From assembly GCF_014805685.1 (NCBI RefSeq), contig NC_060898.1:8766001-8830000 (forward strand): a stretch of 64,000 bases of DNA, in the 5' to 3' direction. The position numbers and the translations under genes were made by a program. This document shows, piece by piece, positions 21,638 to 34,698 of this stretch. The notes beneath the pieces were generated by a model. That model saw only the letters and a program-made list of their open reading frames with translations, was not told the origin of the DNA and did not search any database. The stretch's first letter is position 1; every line of letters starts with the position of its first letter. Source of the stretch: Silurus meridionalis. Its lineage: Eukaryota > Chordata > Actinopteri > Siluriformes > Siluridae.

Positions 21638-21730
21638 TAATCAAGTCAAGTCAAGAGGCTTTTATTGTCATTTCTACTATACACAGTGGTACGCAGTAAA
21701 AATGAGACAACGTTCCTCCAGAACAGACAG
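21638..21730 (-). mobile_element. LINE 3' end (same family as 10860-12030)
   Basis: Read on the - strand it gives gttgtctcatttttactgcg and ends in gaaatgacaataaaagcctc plus repeated ttgac units. This matches 11955-12020 on the + strand. Only the last 90 bp are present, as expected for strong 5' truncation. Confidence 0.7.
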
Positions 21731-22155
21731 ACAACAGTAAGAACAGACAGCCTGCTCTCTCGGGGAAGCACATCTAGTGGTGCGAGCAGCGCAGTGCTCC
21801 ACATCTCTCCCTCCGAGGAGGATGAGATTATGTACACTAGCGAGCCCATGGACTCCTCACAGCCTGTGCTGTACGAGGAGCTCCTTGAAAAAGCAGAAGC
21901 AGTGTCCACCTAGTGAGCTGGATGAGCGCTTTCTGCACCCCGTGTCACAGCCTCAGCACAGGGGCCTACCATTTTTCCCCGACCTGCACATCGCGATGTC
22001 CAGGTCCTAGGAGTATGCAGCATGTACTTTTTCCCAGCATACCTCGCTATACACGAATGTAGTTGGGGCTAAGGAGTGCAGCTACAGGGCGATGCCACGT
22101 ATGGAACAGATACTAGCTAGCTATCTCTTCTTTGGCATAGCATCTTCATTGGCCT
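21731..22155 (+). pseudogene. DIRS gag-like fragment
   Basis: In two frames the + strand reads HISPSEEDEIMYTSEPMD (21665-21913 frame), then SELDERFLHPVSQPQHRGLP and FFPDLHIAMSRS (21777-22010 frame). Text resembling VVGAKECSYRAMPRMEQILA and SYLFFGIASSLAW follows to about 22155. This pattern (LDERF, FFPDLH, and a MP-EQ-LASYL block) is that of fish DIRS gag proteins. At least one frameshift (near 21905) and a stop after MSRS break it. Confidence 0.7.
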
Positions 22156-22650
22156 GGTCTCATATATCAACCACTAGGGGGGTGTCCGTTCTTGGCCCTT
22201 ATACAAGCTGGCGTGGCAGATCCTCCTCTAACTGAGAGCTGTTTATATCCCGGGACAGTTGAATTGGAGAGCGGACGCCCTTTTGAGGAAAGGGCCGAGG
22301 CCTGGGGAATGGAGACTCCACCCCAAGTTGTTGGAGCAGATATGGCAGAGGTTTTACAGAGCCCAGGTGGATCTGTTTGCAACTCAGGAGACTTCACACT
22401 GTCCCCTCTGGTTCTTTCTCTTGCCGTTAGGGCTGGATGCCATGGTGCAGACGTGGCCGAGGCTACGTCTGTATGCCTTCCCGCTGAATGCGCTGCTCTT
22501 GGGAGTTCTGGAGAGAGTTCGCCAGGAAGGAGCCTGTCTCCTCCTGGTAGCACATCATTGGCCGTGCAGACCATGGTTCACGGTCCCTCTTTGAGGGCCC
22601 TCCTTGGAAAATTCCTCCAAGGAGAGATCTCCTCTCACAGACGGGGGGAG
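22156..22650 (+). pseudogene. DIRS RNase H end and downstream domain
   Basis: The frame containing 22259-22594 reads YINH-GGV, then PLYKLAWQILL, then RAVYIPGQLNWRADALLRKG, then GEWRLHPKLLEQIW, VDLFATQETSHCPLWFFL, LGLDAMVQTWPRLRLYAFPL and ALLLGVLERVRQEGACLLLV. The IPGQLN-RADALLR block is the last RNase H motif of fish DIRS elements, where its Asp is catalytic. A stop after QILL and a second near 22592 interrupt it. Confidence 0.85.
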
Positions 22651-22673
22651 CCCTGGTTCACCCCTGCCCAGAG

Positions 22674-23235
22674 TTGTGGAGGCTTTGGCTGTGGCCCCTG
22701 AGAGCAGCTGGTCTCTCTGCTGAGGTAGTGGAGACCATTCTCCATTCCAGAGCTCCCTCCATGAGAAGGTTGTATTCCCCGAGGTGGTCGAAGGTTGTAT
22801 TCCCCGAAGTGTCCTGTTGTGCTGCAGGCATTCTGCCCTCCTTTGTTCCTAGACCCCAAACAGGAACACTGCGAACACTGGACACTTATCTCTACAGGAT
22901 GAGTCCGTGGAAGAAGTCGGAGCAGCTGTTTGTCTGCTATGGCCCCAACAGAAAGGGATTCCCTACCAATAAGCAGACTCTCAGCAGGTGAGTAGTGGAT
23001 GCTATCTCATCCTCTTATGATTCCTCTGGTCTTCCCGCTCTGCTCGGGGTCAAGGCTCACTCTACTCAGAATGTGGCAGCCTCTATGGCCTGGTCCGCTG
23101 GAGTCTCGCTCTAGGACATCTGCGACGCTGCAGGCTGGTCCACCCCGCTGACCTTTGTCAGGTTTTATGACCTCGACCTCAGAGCCACTCCGGGCTTCTC
23201 TGTCCTAAGTGCTGTTTGTGAGGCTCTCACACACT
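22674..23235 (+). pseudogene. DIRS tyrosine recombinase
   Basis: In changing frames it reads WRLWLWPLRAAGLSAEVVET, then STRRLYSP-like SMRRLYSPRWSKV, then TGTLRTLDTYLYRMSPW, then FVCYGPNRKGFPTNKQTLSR (22674-22991), a stop, VVDAISSSYDSSGLPALLGV, HSTQNVAASMAWSAGVSL, a stop, and DICDAAGWSTPLTFVRFYDL. The last block carries the catalytic Tyr context FVRFY, and the HST..VAAS..W block carries the region of the second catalytic His/Arg, where Arg is replaced by Gln. It is inactive. Confidence 0.82.
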
Positions 23236-23299
23236 AGGCAGGGTCTGGTCAGTGTGGCATGATTGGACACTCGTTCCCAAAGCTTATGGGGAAAGTCTC

Positions 23300-23575
23300 T
23301 AGGTTACATATGTAACCCCAGTTCCCCAAAAGGGGAACAAGACGCTGCATCCCCGGGCCACACTCCCTGCATCCCTGCAGCGCTTACCTTCTCTCTTTTG
23401 CAGAAGCTAATGTCGCTACCACTGCACAACCATTTTGTAGCTCCTGGTTGCCTATTGGCCAGATTTCATACGTGGTTCAGAGCATGGACAACTCAAGGCG
23501 TTCCCAAAGTGTTGAGACGCAGCGTCTCGGTCCCTTGGGGAACTAGGGTTACATACATAACCTAGAGACATTTCC
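23300..23575. repeat. DIRS terminal and internal complementary repeats
   Basis: The segment taggttacatatgtaacccc with ggggaacaagacgctgc at 23300-23350 recurs inverted at 23515-23572 as gacgcagcgtctcggtccct and ggggaactagggttac. Inverted ends of this sort, with gttac next to a GGGAAC box, are characteristic of fish DIRS elements. Confidence 0.75.
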
Positions 23576-25607
23576 CATAAACATGGATTGGTTAGGTAAA
23601 TTGGCTACTAGAAGTTGTGAATGAACATTTGTGCAGAATGCCCTATGATAAAATTGTTTACCACTAAGTGCTGCCAGACACAGTGCTGCCAGAATATACC
23701 CTGGATCCATCAGATAAATTAAAAATAAATAAAGAAAAAAAAAAAGAAAAAAAAAAAAGAAATGTACATCAAATATGCCAACCATTTGCTGCAATGTTGT
23801 GAAAGCATTTCATCACACAATAACATGGTCATGTTAATCATGTAAATCTGTTTAGTTTAGACAACTGTCAACAATGTGGAAAATTTACCTTAGTTAGTCC
23901 TCTACTGACTACAGGGATCCCAAAACAACACTACACATTAATCCACCATGCCTTCAACATATACATACATTTAAGTAAGTATTATTTATTTGGACTTTTA
24001 CAGACTCTTATTCTAATGTATCTGTGAAAGAGAATAAAAGCATGGGCAAAGTTAACTTAAATAATGTGAAACAAATAAGTGTGAATATGTCAGATACTGC
24101 TGATTGCTATTTACTGTATATGTCTCTATACAGATTATATGGTAAATATATTCCACATTTGTTACTTTATACACTGAATACTGAATAAGATAATGTCAGG
24201 ATATGTGGGTAGCACAACTACATATCCCAGAATACAATGGACATTCTGTTTACTGATCATATAGGTTCTTTTGGAACCTAATAAAAGCCTTAAGAAGTGG
24301 GGCTAATGAAGCTTCTTTCAGAATTATTTCTGTCTCTTCTGAATATTTGAAAAGGTCTGGAATTCCTGCCCACTCTCCCTCTCCAGCTTTAGCAGATTGT
24401 TAGGGTCTCAATCCAAAAACAGTAGCAGTACAATTTCTTTAGTCAGAGAAAGGAAAACCATTTTTGACATACCAAACAGTCTAGACATGTGACAGCATTC
24501 TTATGCTAGACTTTTCCTTTCTATGTGATGGTGTGATCAAGAAAATAAGTATATTGAACACCCCACCCCCTTCTTTTTAAACATAAGTCTGAAAACATAA
24601 GACCTCTTATCATTGGCTTATTTTCAGACTTTCTCTGTCATTCTTTCACTCTGTTGTTCAAACTTTAATTCTTACTTCATCTCTAAGTCTTTCATTATCT
24701 CTAGTACTTGCATACAATTCTTTATTTGCTTTCTTTTTCATTTTATGCCTCTGTTTCTTTTGTGTGTACTTTCTTAAAATAGCTGTATGTACGCAGGACA
24801 GTTGTTCCTATTTAAGAAAAGTCTGCTACCAATTATCTTTCTATCACAGGATAATGCACCAGGAAGTCGTACTAAGTGGGAATAAATTAATAAAAAAATA
24901 AAAAGAGAAATCAATTTTTTGATGGTTCCTGCAGCAGAAAATTCAAGTTGTTGGATTGACCATTACAAAGTACAGACCTTAGCTTTACTGGATAGCTGTT
25001 CATAAACAAATGCCTTCAAACATCAGTGAACTGGAGCAGTGATGTAAAACTGTTCTCTGAAATAGTGGGGAGAATAATAAGGTTAATACCTGTTACTGAC
25101 TTATACATTGTACTTATTTTTTCCCACCTGGTTTTAAACACCTTATGTTTTAAAAATAATCATAACATATTAAAATATTTTGTATATTTTTATTGGCACC
25201 TGAGGTTCCTTTTGTAAATAAAAGTTGGTAAAAATCACACAGAAATATATAGGGTAATATATACATATGTATGACATTTCTGGAGTGAAGTTTGTTATAA
25301 CACAGCATTTGACAGGCATTCAAGCTTCATTGATATTGGCTGAAACATGTTTGCTCCCAGACCAAAAATATGATCTGCTTCCTTCCTTCTATGTTTTCCT
25401 TTCATCTGATTCTTCTAAAAAAACAACAATCTGACATGTCTGTCTGAGAATTGTTATGAACTGGCATGTGTTAAAGCCTCAGAGCAATTACTGAGTACTG
25501 TATGTAGTGTGAAAATGTAAATTCTATGCACAATATTCTGACCTGACCTACAGTATACCTATACCTTTTAAACAACTGTGTTAACTACATGTTTTAAACA
25601 AATAATT
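23576..25607. other. No gene recognised
   Basis: Unique AT-rich DNA with an A-rich stretch at 23715-23765. At 24540-24660 there is an imperfect inverted repeat (gtctgaaaacataag and cttattttcagac). No coding region, RNA gene or named repeat seen. Confidence 0.4.
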
Positions 25608-25800
25608 TTTTTTTCTATAGCGCTTTTCACAACAGACATTGTCTCGAAGCAGCTTTACAGAAATCAACAGTTAAGGTGAATGGTGTGCATTTATCGCTGA
25701 TGAGCAAGACTGTGGCAAGGAAAAACTCCCTTAGATGTCATAAGGAAGAAACCTTGATAAAAACCCAACCTCATTTGGGTGACATCAAGAGTGTGATTAT
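25608..25800 (-). mobile_element. L2-type LINE 3' untranslated fragment
   Basis: Starts tctatagcgcttttcacaac and attgtctcgaagcagcttta, then ggcaaggaaaaactccctta and aaggaagaaaccttgataaa. This parallels 40460-40690, the 3' UTR of the long L2-type LINE, in the same orientation. It is 3'-terminal and 5'-truncated, as usual for LINEs. Confidence 0.8.
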
Positions 25801-26476
25801 AGTCTTTAAACATTACAGAACACTGGAGAGAGAAATAACATTCATAAACTCATTCATATGTAGGGGACATTTATTTTAGCTAGTTCATGCAAACATGGAG
25901 CAAGCATACAAAACTCTGTGCTGATAATAACCTGAACTCAGAAACAAGATTACACTGCTCAGATTTTAGAAAGAGTGAGGAGAGCTGATTTGGTTGGTTT
26001 TCACACCATTCTGGTAAATGTTTATTCATTCATTCCTCTTTTTCTTCTTTAAATCATGAGCAACTTGCCACTAAAGTAATCATTTTGGAGTTATGTGATT
26101 ATATAAAAGGTGATGGTTACCTCTATAGATAATTTAGAATAAGTGAGAGCAATTGTGTTATATAAGAAACAACAGTCCCTGTGTTAATAATACTTTACAA
26201 ATTATACAACCATGAAACGCAGCATACTGTACTTACACTTCTGGCATCTAAATCAATCTAAGCAGAAGAAATCAAAATGATCAAAAGTCATATGCTCTTC
26301 AAAAAGTCTATTATTTAGAGTATGTGTTGCTATAGCCTTTTTTCTACTCAACCTTATTTGTGCCTGTATTGCATAGCAACAATCCAAACAGTGTTCCTCC
26401 CTTTAAACCCCCAACCTCTCTCAGTTTGCTGGCATAAGTGCCGTCAGCCACTGACCCATTTAAAGTGCATAAACAA

Positions 26477-26477
<1 letters not shown>

Positions 26478-26510
<33 letters not shown>

Positions 26511-26566
26511 CTGGACAAAGGAACTGCAGGCTATTGGGATATCCAGGTACTGTTGGTAGTTCAGGA

Positions 26567-26609
<43 letters not shown>
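26478..26609. repeat. (AC)n and (GA)n microsatellites
   Basis: AC run at 26478-26509 and GA run at 26569-26609, about 60 bp apart. The 147-codon - strand frame across them is an artefact of dipeptide repeats. Confidence 0.95.
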
Positions 26610-26612
<3 letters not shown>

Positions 26613-27253
26613 TGCACATATGTTTGTCATTTTCAGTTTCATGGAGTTGAGTCAACTTCACAGTAAATGCTGACTTTGTGCAAGTATGTGTACTGTAATC
26701 ATTTTCTTGACTCCACTTTATCCAATTCAACTGAAATCTCAAACAGTGTACACTTACACACAAGTCTGAAACAAAATGTAGTTTCATAATTTTTTTTACT
26801 CTGAGTAAAATATCATCACCACCCCCTTGCTACATTGTTGAAGGCAAATAATCTTCTTTCCTCCTTTGGGTGGCTATTGCTTACCTTTTCCTTCCCTTTC
26901 TCTCATCCCCCACTTTTTTGTCTGCTTTCTGGATTTTGCAGAGGGGTGGTGGACATGGGGCTGTGATGACATCACCACTCTGTTTCAGCTCACATCTGGA
27001 ACTGTTCAAGACATGATGCAGAGAGAGAAAGAGAGAGAGAGAAGCAAGAGAATGTTTGATATAGAGAGAATGTTGGAAAGGTTTTCTTAAGACTTATGAT
27101 CTCATTTTCTAAATGCTGAATTTTAATTGAATATTGCAAGAATAATTATAAATACTGATTATAGCATTCTAATGAACACACTGTATTTTATACTCAATAC
27201 TGTTTTATACTCTATAAAACGTATTATTCTACAACAATATTATATATAAATAA

Positions 27254-27367
<114 letters not shown>

Positions 27368-28842
27368 TTGTTATACAATTATACATTTGACCATTTAGAG
27401 AATAGGAGAGTGTGTGGGGGGCGTCTGACATGTTCAGGGAGAAAATCCTGTTCCAGTCGACACATTTTCCATTCTACCCAGACACACACGCACGCACGCA
27501 CACACGCAACTATAACACTTGGCAGTCCATTTGGAAACTATTAAGACCAAAAACATTCCACTCCTAGTAAATGTTCATCCCCAAAACTGAATTAAACTTA
27601 ATATAAAACTTCAAATTGTTATGACTACTGAAAGATTTTTTATAGGGTTCTATAGGGTATATTTATGTTGTGTGATTTCCTGAGTAATAGGGTTCGTATG
27701 GGGAGCAGGTGAAAGCTGTGTTCACTTTCCTCTACTCACCATAAGGGGGCAGTCTTATATATATTATAATCTATAAATTCATTTCTTCTTTCATTAACTA
27801 CATTACTTACATTACATTTTGTTTTTAACTATAACTGTAATGCAATTGTAAATCTCCCATTAAAATATACTGCGAGAAAGGTCTGAGAGTAGTTGGAATT
27901 GAAGTTATATGAAAAATCAAGAACTCCAAAGAGCAGCAGGCAAGAAAATTTAGAATGAGTAACTAAGAGAAAAAACAAGACAGAACGAATTGAATACATC
28001 TGGCATGCAGTTGCAGACTACACATATGAAATCATGGATGAACAAAAGCGACAGCCAACCTTCCCTATTTCCTTTCTTTTTCTGTTCTACAACCTCTTTT
28101 TGGGTCATTTTAGGTTCTCCCCACAAACCCAACCCATAAAGAATTGTTGATTTGCAGCTTTTTAGCCAAGCCACTAAATAAGGGGTGGAAAAAGATGAAG
28201 AATTGGCTTTTTGCAAGAGTTGTATGTACAGTATAACATAATATAAAAGCATACATTCCAATATGATTGAGGAAAATTAAGAATAATTAAGGATTGAGGA
28301 AAAAATGTTTGGATGGTTATGGGGAAGAAATGCAAAACATAAAATAGTTTTTTTTTTAATTATTAAAGCAGTTTTTATTATTAACATTTGTGAACATCAG
28401 CAGTTCACAGTTTTAAAACAATTTTAAATAAATTGCCTGCTTGGTTAAATTACATATAATATAAAACAATATTTTATATTTTATATAAAAAAATAAATTA
28501 GAATAAATCAAATTAATGCAATACACATTTGAATTATATGCATTCAACTGAGTATTCAATTAAATTGGCACAAATTTAATTGAGGAAATAAATTGAAATA
28601 AATGGAAGGATTAAATTCAATAATTTACATTCGTTAGACCCAATTCGGGTAACACAGATGTGTTTTACATTTAATATTTAGGTTTCTAAAGATATGAACG
28701 TAACAGTTCTACTTATTTTAGCATACTTTAAAAAATGTCTTGATTTCTTCCATCCTTCATTCATTCGCTCCCTCGATACATGGAATTGTCTGGATTTTCT
28801 TCTTTTGAGAGAAATTATTGAGGCTGGACATTTAACACTATA

Positions 28843-28911
28843 GAATCCATAGTGCTAGCATTAGCTGCTAGCCACTTCCTGGTTAGCTGCTAATGTTAGT
28901 GCTGTGGATTC
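28843..28911. repeat. 69 bp hairpin, 28 bp stem
   Basis: Arm 28843-28870 pairs with 28884-28911 over 28 positions with one true mismatch, the other differences being G-U compatible. The loop is 13 bases (gccacttcctggt). G-U-tolerant pairing suggests that an RNA may be formed, but I do not recognise a known microRNA. A foldback element core is the other possibility. Confidence 0.7.
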
Positions 28912-29271
28912 TTTAGCATTTTTATGCATGTGCAAAACTGCTTTTATTTCCGGTACGAAGTGAGAAGCCACATAGACACTGTCCTACGTTTTTATACCTC
29001 TGTCACTGTTGTGTGTACTGTATGTAAGTAAAATTTTTTTAAATGCACTCAATGTGTAGAGAGACTAAACAAACTTACAGTCGCCAGAGGGAACATTAGA
29101 ACTATGTTTCACACATAAAAAGGATTGCATTTGGTATGTCATGTGTGTAATTTAGGTACAAATATGTGTACCGCTACACCCCCTATAATAGAAATATATT
29201 TAAACAGAGAATGATTACCAACTTCACTTATTAAAAGCACTAATTGAGATTTTAGGTGTTAAGGTGTTTAC

Positions 29272-29720
29272 TGTTAGGATTTTCCGGGCACAAGGTGTGC
29301 ACTTCCGGGTCGGCGGCCATCTTGCTGTTTTTTCCACTCCGCCCGTTATTTAAGGACAGCCAAGACTTTAGCTCGGTGACAGATTATTTTACCGGCTTCC
29401 TAGCCCCTGAGATTATTCTTGCCACCCTGCCTGCTCTGGAAATATGTCCTTGTTCCTGTTCTTGTTCCTGATCCTGATCCTGATCCTGATCCCTGTTCTG
29501 CTCTGCCTCCCGAGTTACCTGGTTTTCGATTTTCTGGACTGTATTTTTCGGTTTTGGTTTTGTCTCTCCCTGCATTGCCCTGTTCGCCTGTGTTTTGACC
29601 CTGGACTGTTTATTGAACTTTGTTTTTGCCTGTGCCCCATTAAAGCCTGTATTTTCCTTACTCCCTGTCACATCCTGCATTTGGGTCCTCACTCACCTGG
29701 TCACCCTGTCCTGCAAGAGT
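29272..29720 (+). mobile_element. LTR of a Ty3/gypsy-type element
   Basis: Begins tgttaggattttccgggc and runs through a TATA-poor but CT-rich stretch to a polyadenylation-like attaaagcctgt near 29640 and the cacatcctgcatttgggtcc block seen near the end of fish gypsy LTRs. A gag start lies shortly after. The exact right boundary is uncertain by about 30 bp. No second LTR is seen within the window. A cctgat hexamer is repeated at 29467-29492; the acidic dipeptide frame on the other strand comes from it and is not a gene. Confidence 0.6.
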
Positions 29721-29739
29721 TTCTGAAAGAATAATCTGG

Positions 29740-30530
29740 CCAAAAGATAAACCCAGCAGATACACTGTTAAACTTGCTCCGCGGCAGACTGGCAATTCAG
29801 GGACCCAACCGAGATGGTCGACATTCTGAAGCCTAGCCACTAGCAGATAACTGAGTATTCTCAGGTGCGTCATGAACAATCTCTGGCAAACCAAATGGTT
29901 TTAAATAACCTGTCCCTCCGGCCCCTGAGCTCTGCTAGGGGGGCTGCCCAACCTCAGCCTTCCTGCCTGACTGGCATACTCCCAAGCCTGTCTGCCCTGC
30001 CGAGCATGCCCCAAGCCTGTCCAGAGTCCCGCTGAGAGCGCCGCTCTGCTCCAGATTTCCGCTGAGGGTGCCGTTCTGCTCCAGAGCCCCGCTGAGAGTG
30101 CCGCCCCGTTCCAGAGTCCTGCCGAGGTCGCCGCTCCGCTCCAGAGTCCCGCCGAGGGCGCCGCTCTGCTACCAATCCTTGTTGACTACATTGCTCCACC
30201 CCCCGGGTTTTTCCAAGGTGTTTCGCCTTGCCCATGGGTTTTGCTGACGACGTGGTCCAGACCTCCGCAGAGGGCATTGCTCCGCCTCAGACCTCTGCAA
30301 AGGGGCGTCGCCCCACTTCATCATATCAGCCAGAAAGTGCTTGGGGCAGCAACCTGGAGGCTTGCCCCACGCTTCATCCGGCCTTTTCTGAACTCCAACG
30401 TGTACCCGGTGGCAGTTCACCTCAAGCCCCGCTGTGTCTGCCGCTGGCACTTGACTTTACTTGTGCCCCAGGATTATTGTGCCTCTCCTGTTCAGATTAG
30501 TGTTTTCTTTAGTGTTGCTCTTGAACCATA
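29740..30530 (+). pseudogene. Remnant gypsy internal region: gag start, decapeptide array, integrase end
   Basis: In shifting frames the + strand reads NPADTLLNLLRGRLAIQGPN (a chromovirus-like gag start, usually MDPAD) near 29745-29810. The decapeptide repeats follow at 30022-30171. Near 30310-30425 comes an integrase C-terminal block that resembles LAPRFIGPF...NPVAVHL, here ATWRLAPRFIRPFLNSN and VYPVAVHLKPR. Protease, RT, RNase H and the integrase core are absent. Large deletions have therefore joined the two ends of an element. Stops and frameshifts are frequent. Confidence 0.6.
30022..30171 (+). repeat. 30 bp coding minisatellite (decapeptide QSPAEGAALL)
   Basis: Five in-frame 30 bp units translate as QSPAESAALL, QISAEGAVLL, QSPAESAAPF, QSPAEVAAPL and QSPAEGAALL. 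A weaker continuation to about 30300 in another frame reads TSAEGIAPPQ. The same ten-residue pattern recurs at 54192-54281 and, much expanded, at 56395-57490. Confidence 0.85.
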
Positions 30531-31389
30531 ACCTTTTAAATTTAGTTTTTGGAAAGAGCACAGCACAGCACAGCACAGTTTGGTAGAAAGTCATAACAAA
30601 TCAAATAACATCAAAGTAAAACCAAACTAAGAGTATTGAACATTGAAGTAGTATGAACATTCAGCTGGACAATTTATGCATTCTGCGATGCATGTTTGAA
30701 AGTTTGTTAATAATCACCGTTCTTGAGTTTTATGTGCTGATTATTGATGTCTGTGTCTAAATGGTGCTATAGCTCTAAAGGTTTTGTGTATGAAAGGTTT
30801 TTAAAATACTTAAATGTTGAAAAAAATATACAGGTATGACTTTTATGTAAAAGTAGCCATAAAAAAATTATCTTTAAAAAGAACATGGCAGATTTGTGAA
30901 ATAATGTAAAAAAAGAAAAGGCCAACAAAACAATGTGAAAATAAGAGAACCTCCTACAGAAAACATATACACAACCTCAATTCATCATTTCATATGCCTT
31001 TACAGATGTACAACCATGAGAGATGCAAGCCTTTAAAACTGAGTGGTGATGACAACCAAGATTGTCCCACTTTTTTTTTAGTCTAATGGCCACAGTTTTG
31101 ATGGTATTTAAAAAGATTTGTCTGACCACAGAACAGTTTTTCAATTCAGTGAAAACTTTAGTTAGAGCTTTTGCCAGGAACAACACGGCAGTGTTTTTGA
31201 ATCATGTACATACATGAAGAATTCTTTGCATAATAGAGCTATAATCTGCATTTATGGATGACATGGCAAACTGTGTTAACAATGATATCTAGAGGTGTTT
31301 CTGAGCCCATGCATTGAAACAGGCAGGGACAAACTTTTATATAGATATGTTCATATCAAGAACATATTCACTTTTAATCACCACATTAT
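30531..31389. other. No intact gene; possible old DNA transposon at 30980-31330
   Basis: A short (GCACA)n run lies at about 30557-30577. From 30980 to 31330 the - strand reads text like KLFCGQTNLFKYHQNCGH and KKWDNLGCHHHSVLKACISH. The block around gtctgaccacagaacagttt recalls the catalytic block of a decayed DDE transposon, but I cannot name the family. The low confidence reflects this. Confidence 0.3.
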
Positions 31390-31460
31390 CTGTGTAAAGC
31401 TGCTTTGAGACAATGTTCATTGTTAAAAGTGCTATACAAACAAAAATGAATTGAATTGAA
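31390..31460 (+). mobile_element. L2-type LINE 3' tail
   Basis: Reads tgtgtaaagctgctttgaga, then caatgttcattgttaaaagt, then caaaaatgaattgaattgaa. It is the 3' end of the L2 family in the opposite orientation to the copies at 25608 and 40440. Confidence 0.8.
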
Positions 31461-31978
31461 ACAAAGTTTTTTTATTTATTGCAGTGCTTGTTCTTATTGC
31501 AGCATCACTTGAGGGCCAGAAGATAATAAACATCTAATATTGATTTTTGACCTTCTCCAGATTCTCAGAAGATCGTATATACTGTAGATTCGATATTGAA
31601 AGTATTTTAGGTGGAGAAATGAAAAATGTAGTTTTTTTGCAGATTGGTGAAATTGTACCCTATCTCCTAAGTGCTGAGTTATGTGTGTGTGTTGAGTGCT
31701 TGTAGTAATTACTATCAAGGCTGTCACTGTGATTGCATGACTTTGTTGGAAATCTTAGTCACTAGAGGACTGCCCATGGAGTTAATGACAGAGCTGTCCT
31801 TGTTATTGACATTGAACTGATAAAACCATGATACATTCTTAGGATTAGAGTTTCTTCTTCTTTTTCTTCTTTTATCCTATAGTTCATCAAGACAAGTTGA
31901 AGAGATGGCATATTTGGGAACAGAGATTGGAGTGACCTCTTAGTCCAGCCCACCCACATTGTCATTGTGTATATGTAA

Positions 31979-33255
<1,277 letters not shown>

Positions 33256-33427
33256 TGAGGAAAATAAGTGTTTGAACACCCTGCTATTTTGCTAATTCTC
33301 CCACTTAGGAGGGGTCTGAAATTGTCACCGTAGGTGCAAATCCAGAAATCACAATGTATGATTTTTTAACTATTTATTTGTATGATACAGCTGCAAATAA
33401 GTATTTGAACACCTGAGAAAGTCAATG

Positions 33428-34055
<628 letters not shown>

Positions 34056-34299
34056 AGAATAGAATAGCGTTTATTTGTCACATATACATTACAGCACAGT
34101 GAAATTTTGTTCTTCGCATATCCCAGCTTGCTTAGAAGCTGGGGTCAGAGCGCAGGGTCAGCCATGATACGGCGCCCCTGGAGCATAGAGGGTTAAGGGC
34201 CTTGCTCAAGGGCCCAAGAGTGGCAGCTTGGCGATACCGGGGCTTGAACCCCCGACCTTCCGATCAGTAACCCAGCGCCTTAACCGCTGGAGCTACCAT
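34056..34299 (-). mobile_element. tRNA-derived SINE inserted in the Tc1 transposase
   Basis: Read on the - strand it begins tagctccagcggttaaggcg (A box), then ggggttcaagccccggtatc (B box ggttcaagccc), then gcaaggcccttaaccctcta and agcaagctgggatatgcgaa, ending with tgtgacaaataaacgctatt and a short ctatt repeat. Both promoter boxes are intact. The sequence recalls the Mermaid/Merman SINEs reported from zebrafish and catfish, a resemblance from memory. No clear target duplication is visible. Confidence 0.85.
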
Positions 34300-34698
34300 A
34301 TCCAGACGTGCCTGGATATGTGCTGGTTTAAGAGGGGGAACCTTCCGTGCCATGCATGTTTTCAAATCATGATGTCTTAGTGTATTACCAACAGTAACCT
34401 TGGAAACGGTGGTCCCAGCTCTTTTCAGGTCATTGACCAGCTCCTCCCGTGTAGTTCTGGGCTGAATTCTCACCTTCCTTAGGATCATTGAGACCCCATG
34501 AGGTAAGATCTTGCATGGAGCCCCAGTCCGAGGGAGATTGACAGTCATGTTTAGCTTCTTCCATTTTCTAATGATTGCTCCAACAGTGGAACTTTTTTCA
34601 CCAAGCTGCTTGGCAATTTCCCTGTAGCCCATTCCAGCCTTGTGGAGGTGTACAATTTTGTCTCTAGTGTCTTTGGACAGCTCTTTGGTCTTGGCCAT
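34300..34698 (-). pseudogene. Tc1 transposase, N-terminal part (interrupted)
   Basis: The frame opens with [20 protein letters not shown] at 34698 and carries the bipartite DNA-binding domain: helix-turn-helix one ([20 protein letters not shown]), IIRKWKK, then the GRPR-like PRTGAPCK and helix-turn-helix two ([19 protein letters not shown], then [19 protein letters not shown]). The Met start, preceded by the usual short leader inside the inverted repeat, matches the start of the copy at 46153. At residue 133 the frame runs into the SINE, so the protein ends wrongly. Confidence 0.9.

Larger units (their letters stand above)
21731..23575 (+). mobile_element. DIRS-type tyrosine-recombinase retrotransposon, internally deleted
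   Basis: The + strand holds a gag piece, then the end of RNase H and the post-RNase H region, then the tyrosine recombinase, then the inverted terminal and internal complementary sequence typical of DIRS (23300-23575). The rest of gag, the RT and most of RNase H are gone at a junction near 22155. DIRS elements integrate with a tyrosine recombinase instead of a DDE integrase and make no target duplication. The left terminal repeat is absent, replaced by LINE tail sequence. Confidence 0.85.

Noticed and set aside
22167..22701. Frames of 135 and 169 codons on either strand
   Set aside because: Both overlap the DIRS RNase H region out of frame; the frame with family motifs is 22259-22594.
26344..26787. 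147-codon - strand frame
   Set aside because: Made of dipeptide repeats from AC and GA tracts.
26866..27090. Possible exon after an acceptor-like tttgcag
   Set aside because: No donor, no recognised protein, and the frame runs into a GA-rich tract.
28843..28911. Similarity of one hairpin arm to miR-155 (tgctaat core)
   Set aside because: Only the core matches; the rest of the mature sequence and the other arm do not fit.
29384..29692. Acidic Asp-Gln/Glu-Gln repeat protein on the - strand
   Set aside because: It is the complement of a cctgat/cctgtt repeat inside the LTR.
34180..34299. tRNA gene suggested by intact A and B boxes
   Set aside because: The boxes are the head of a SINE with the usual SINE body and tail; a cloverleaf is not supported.
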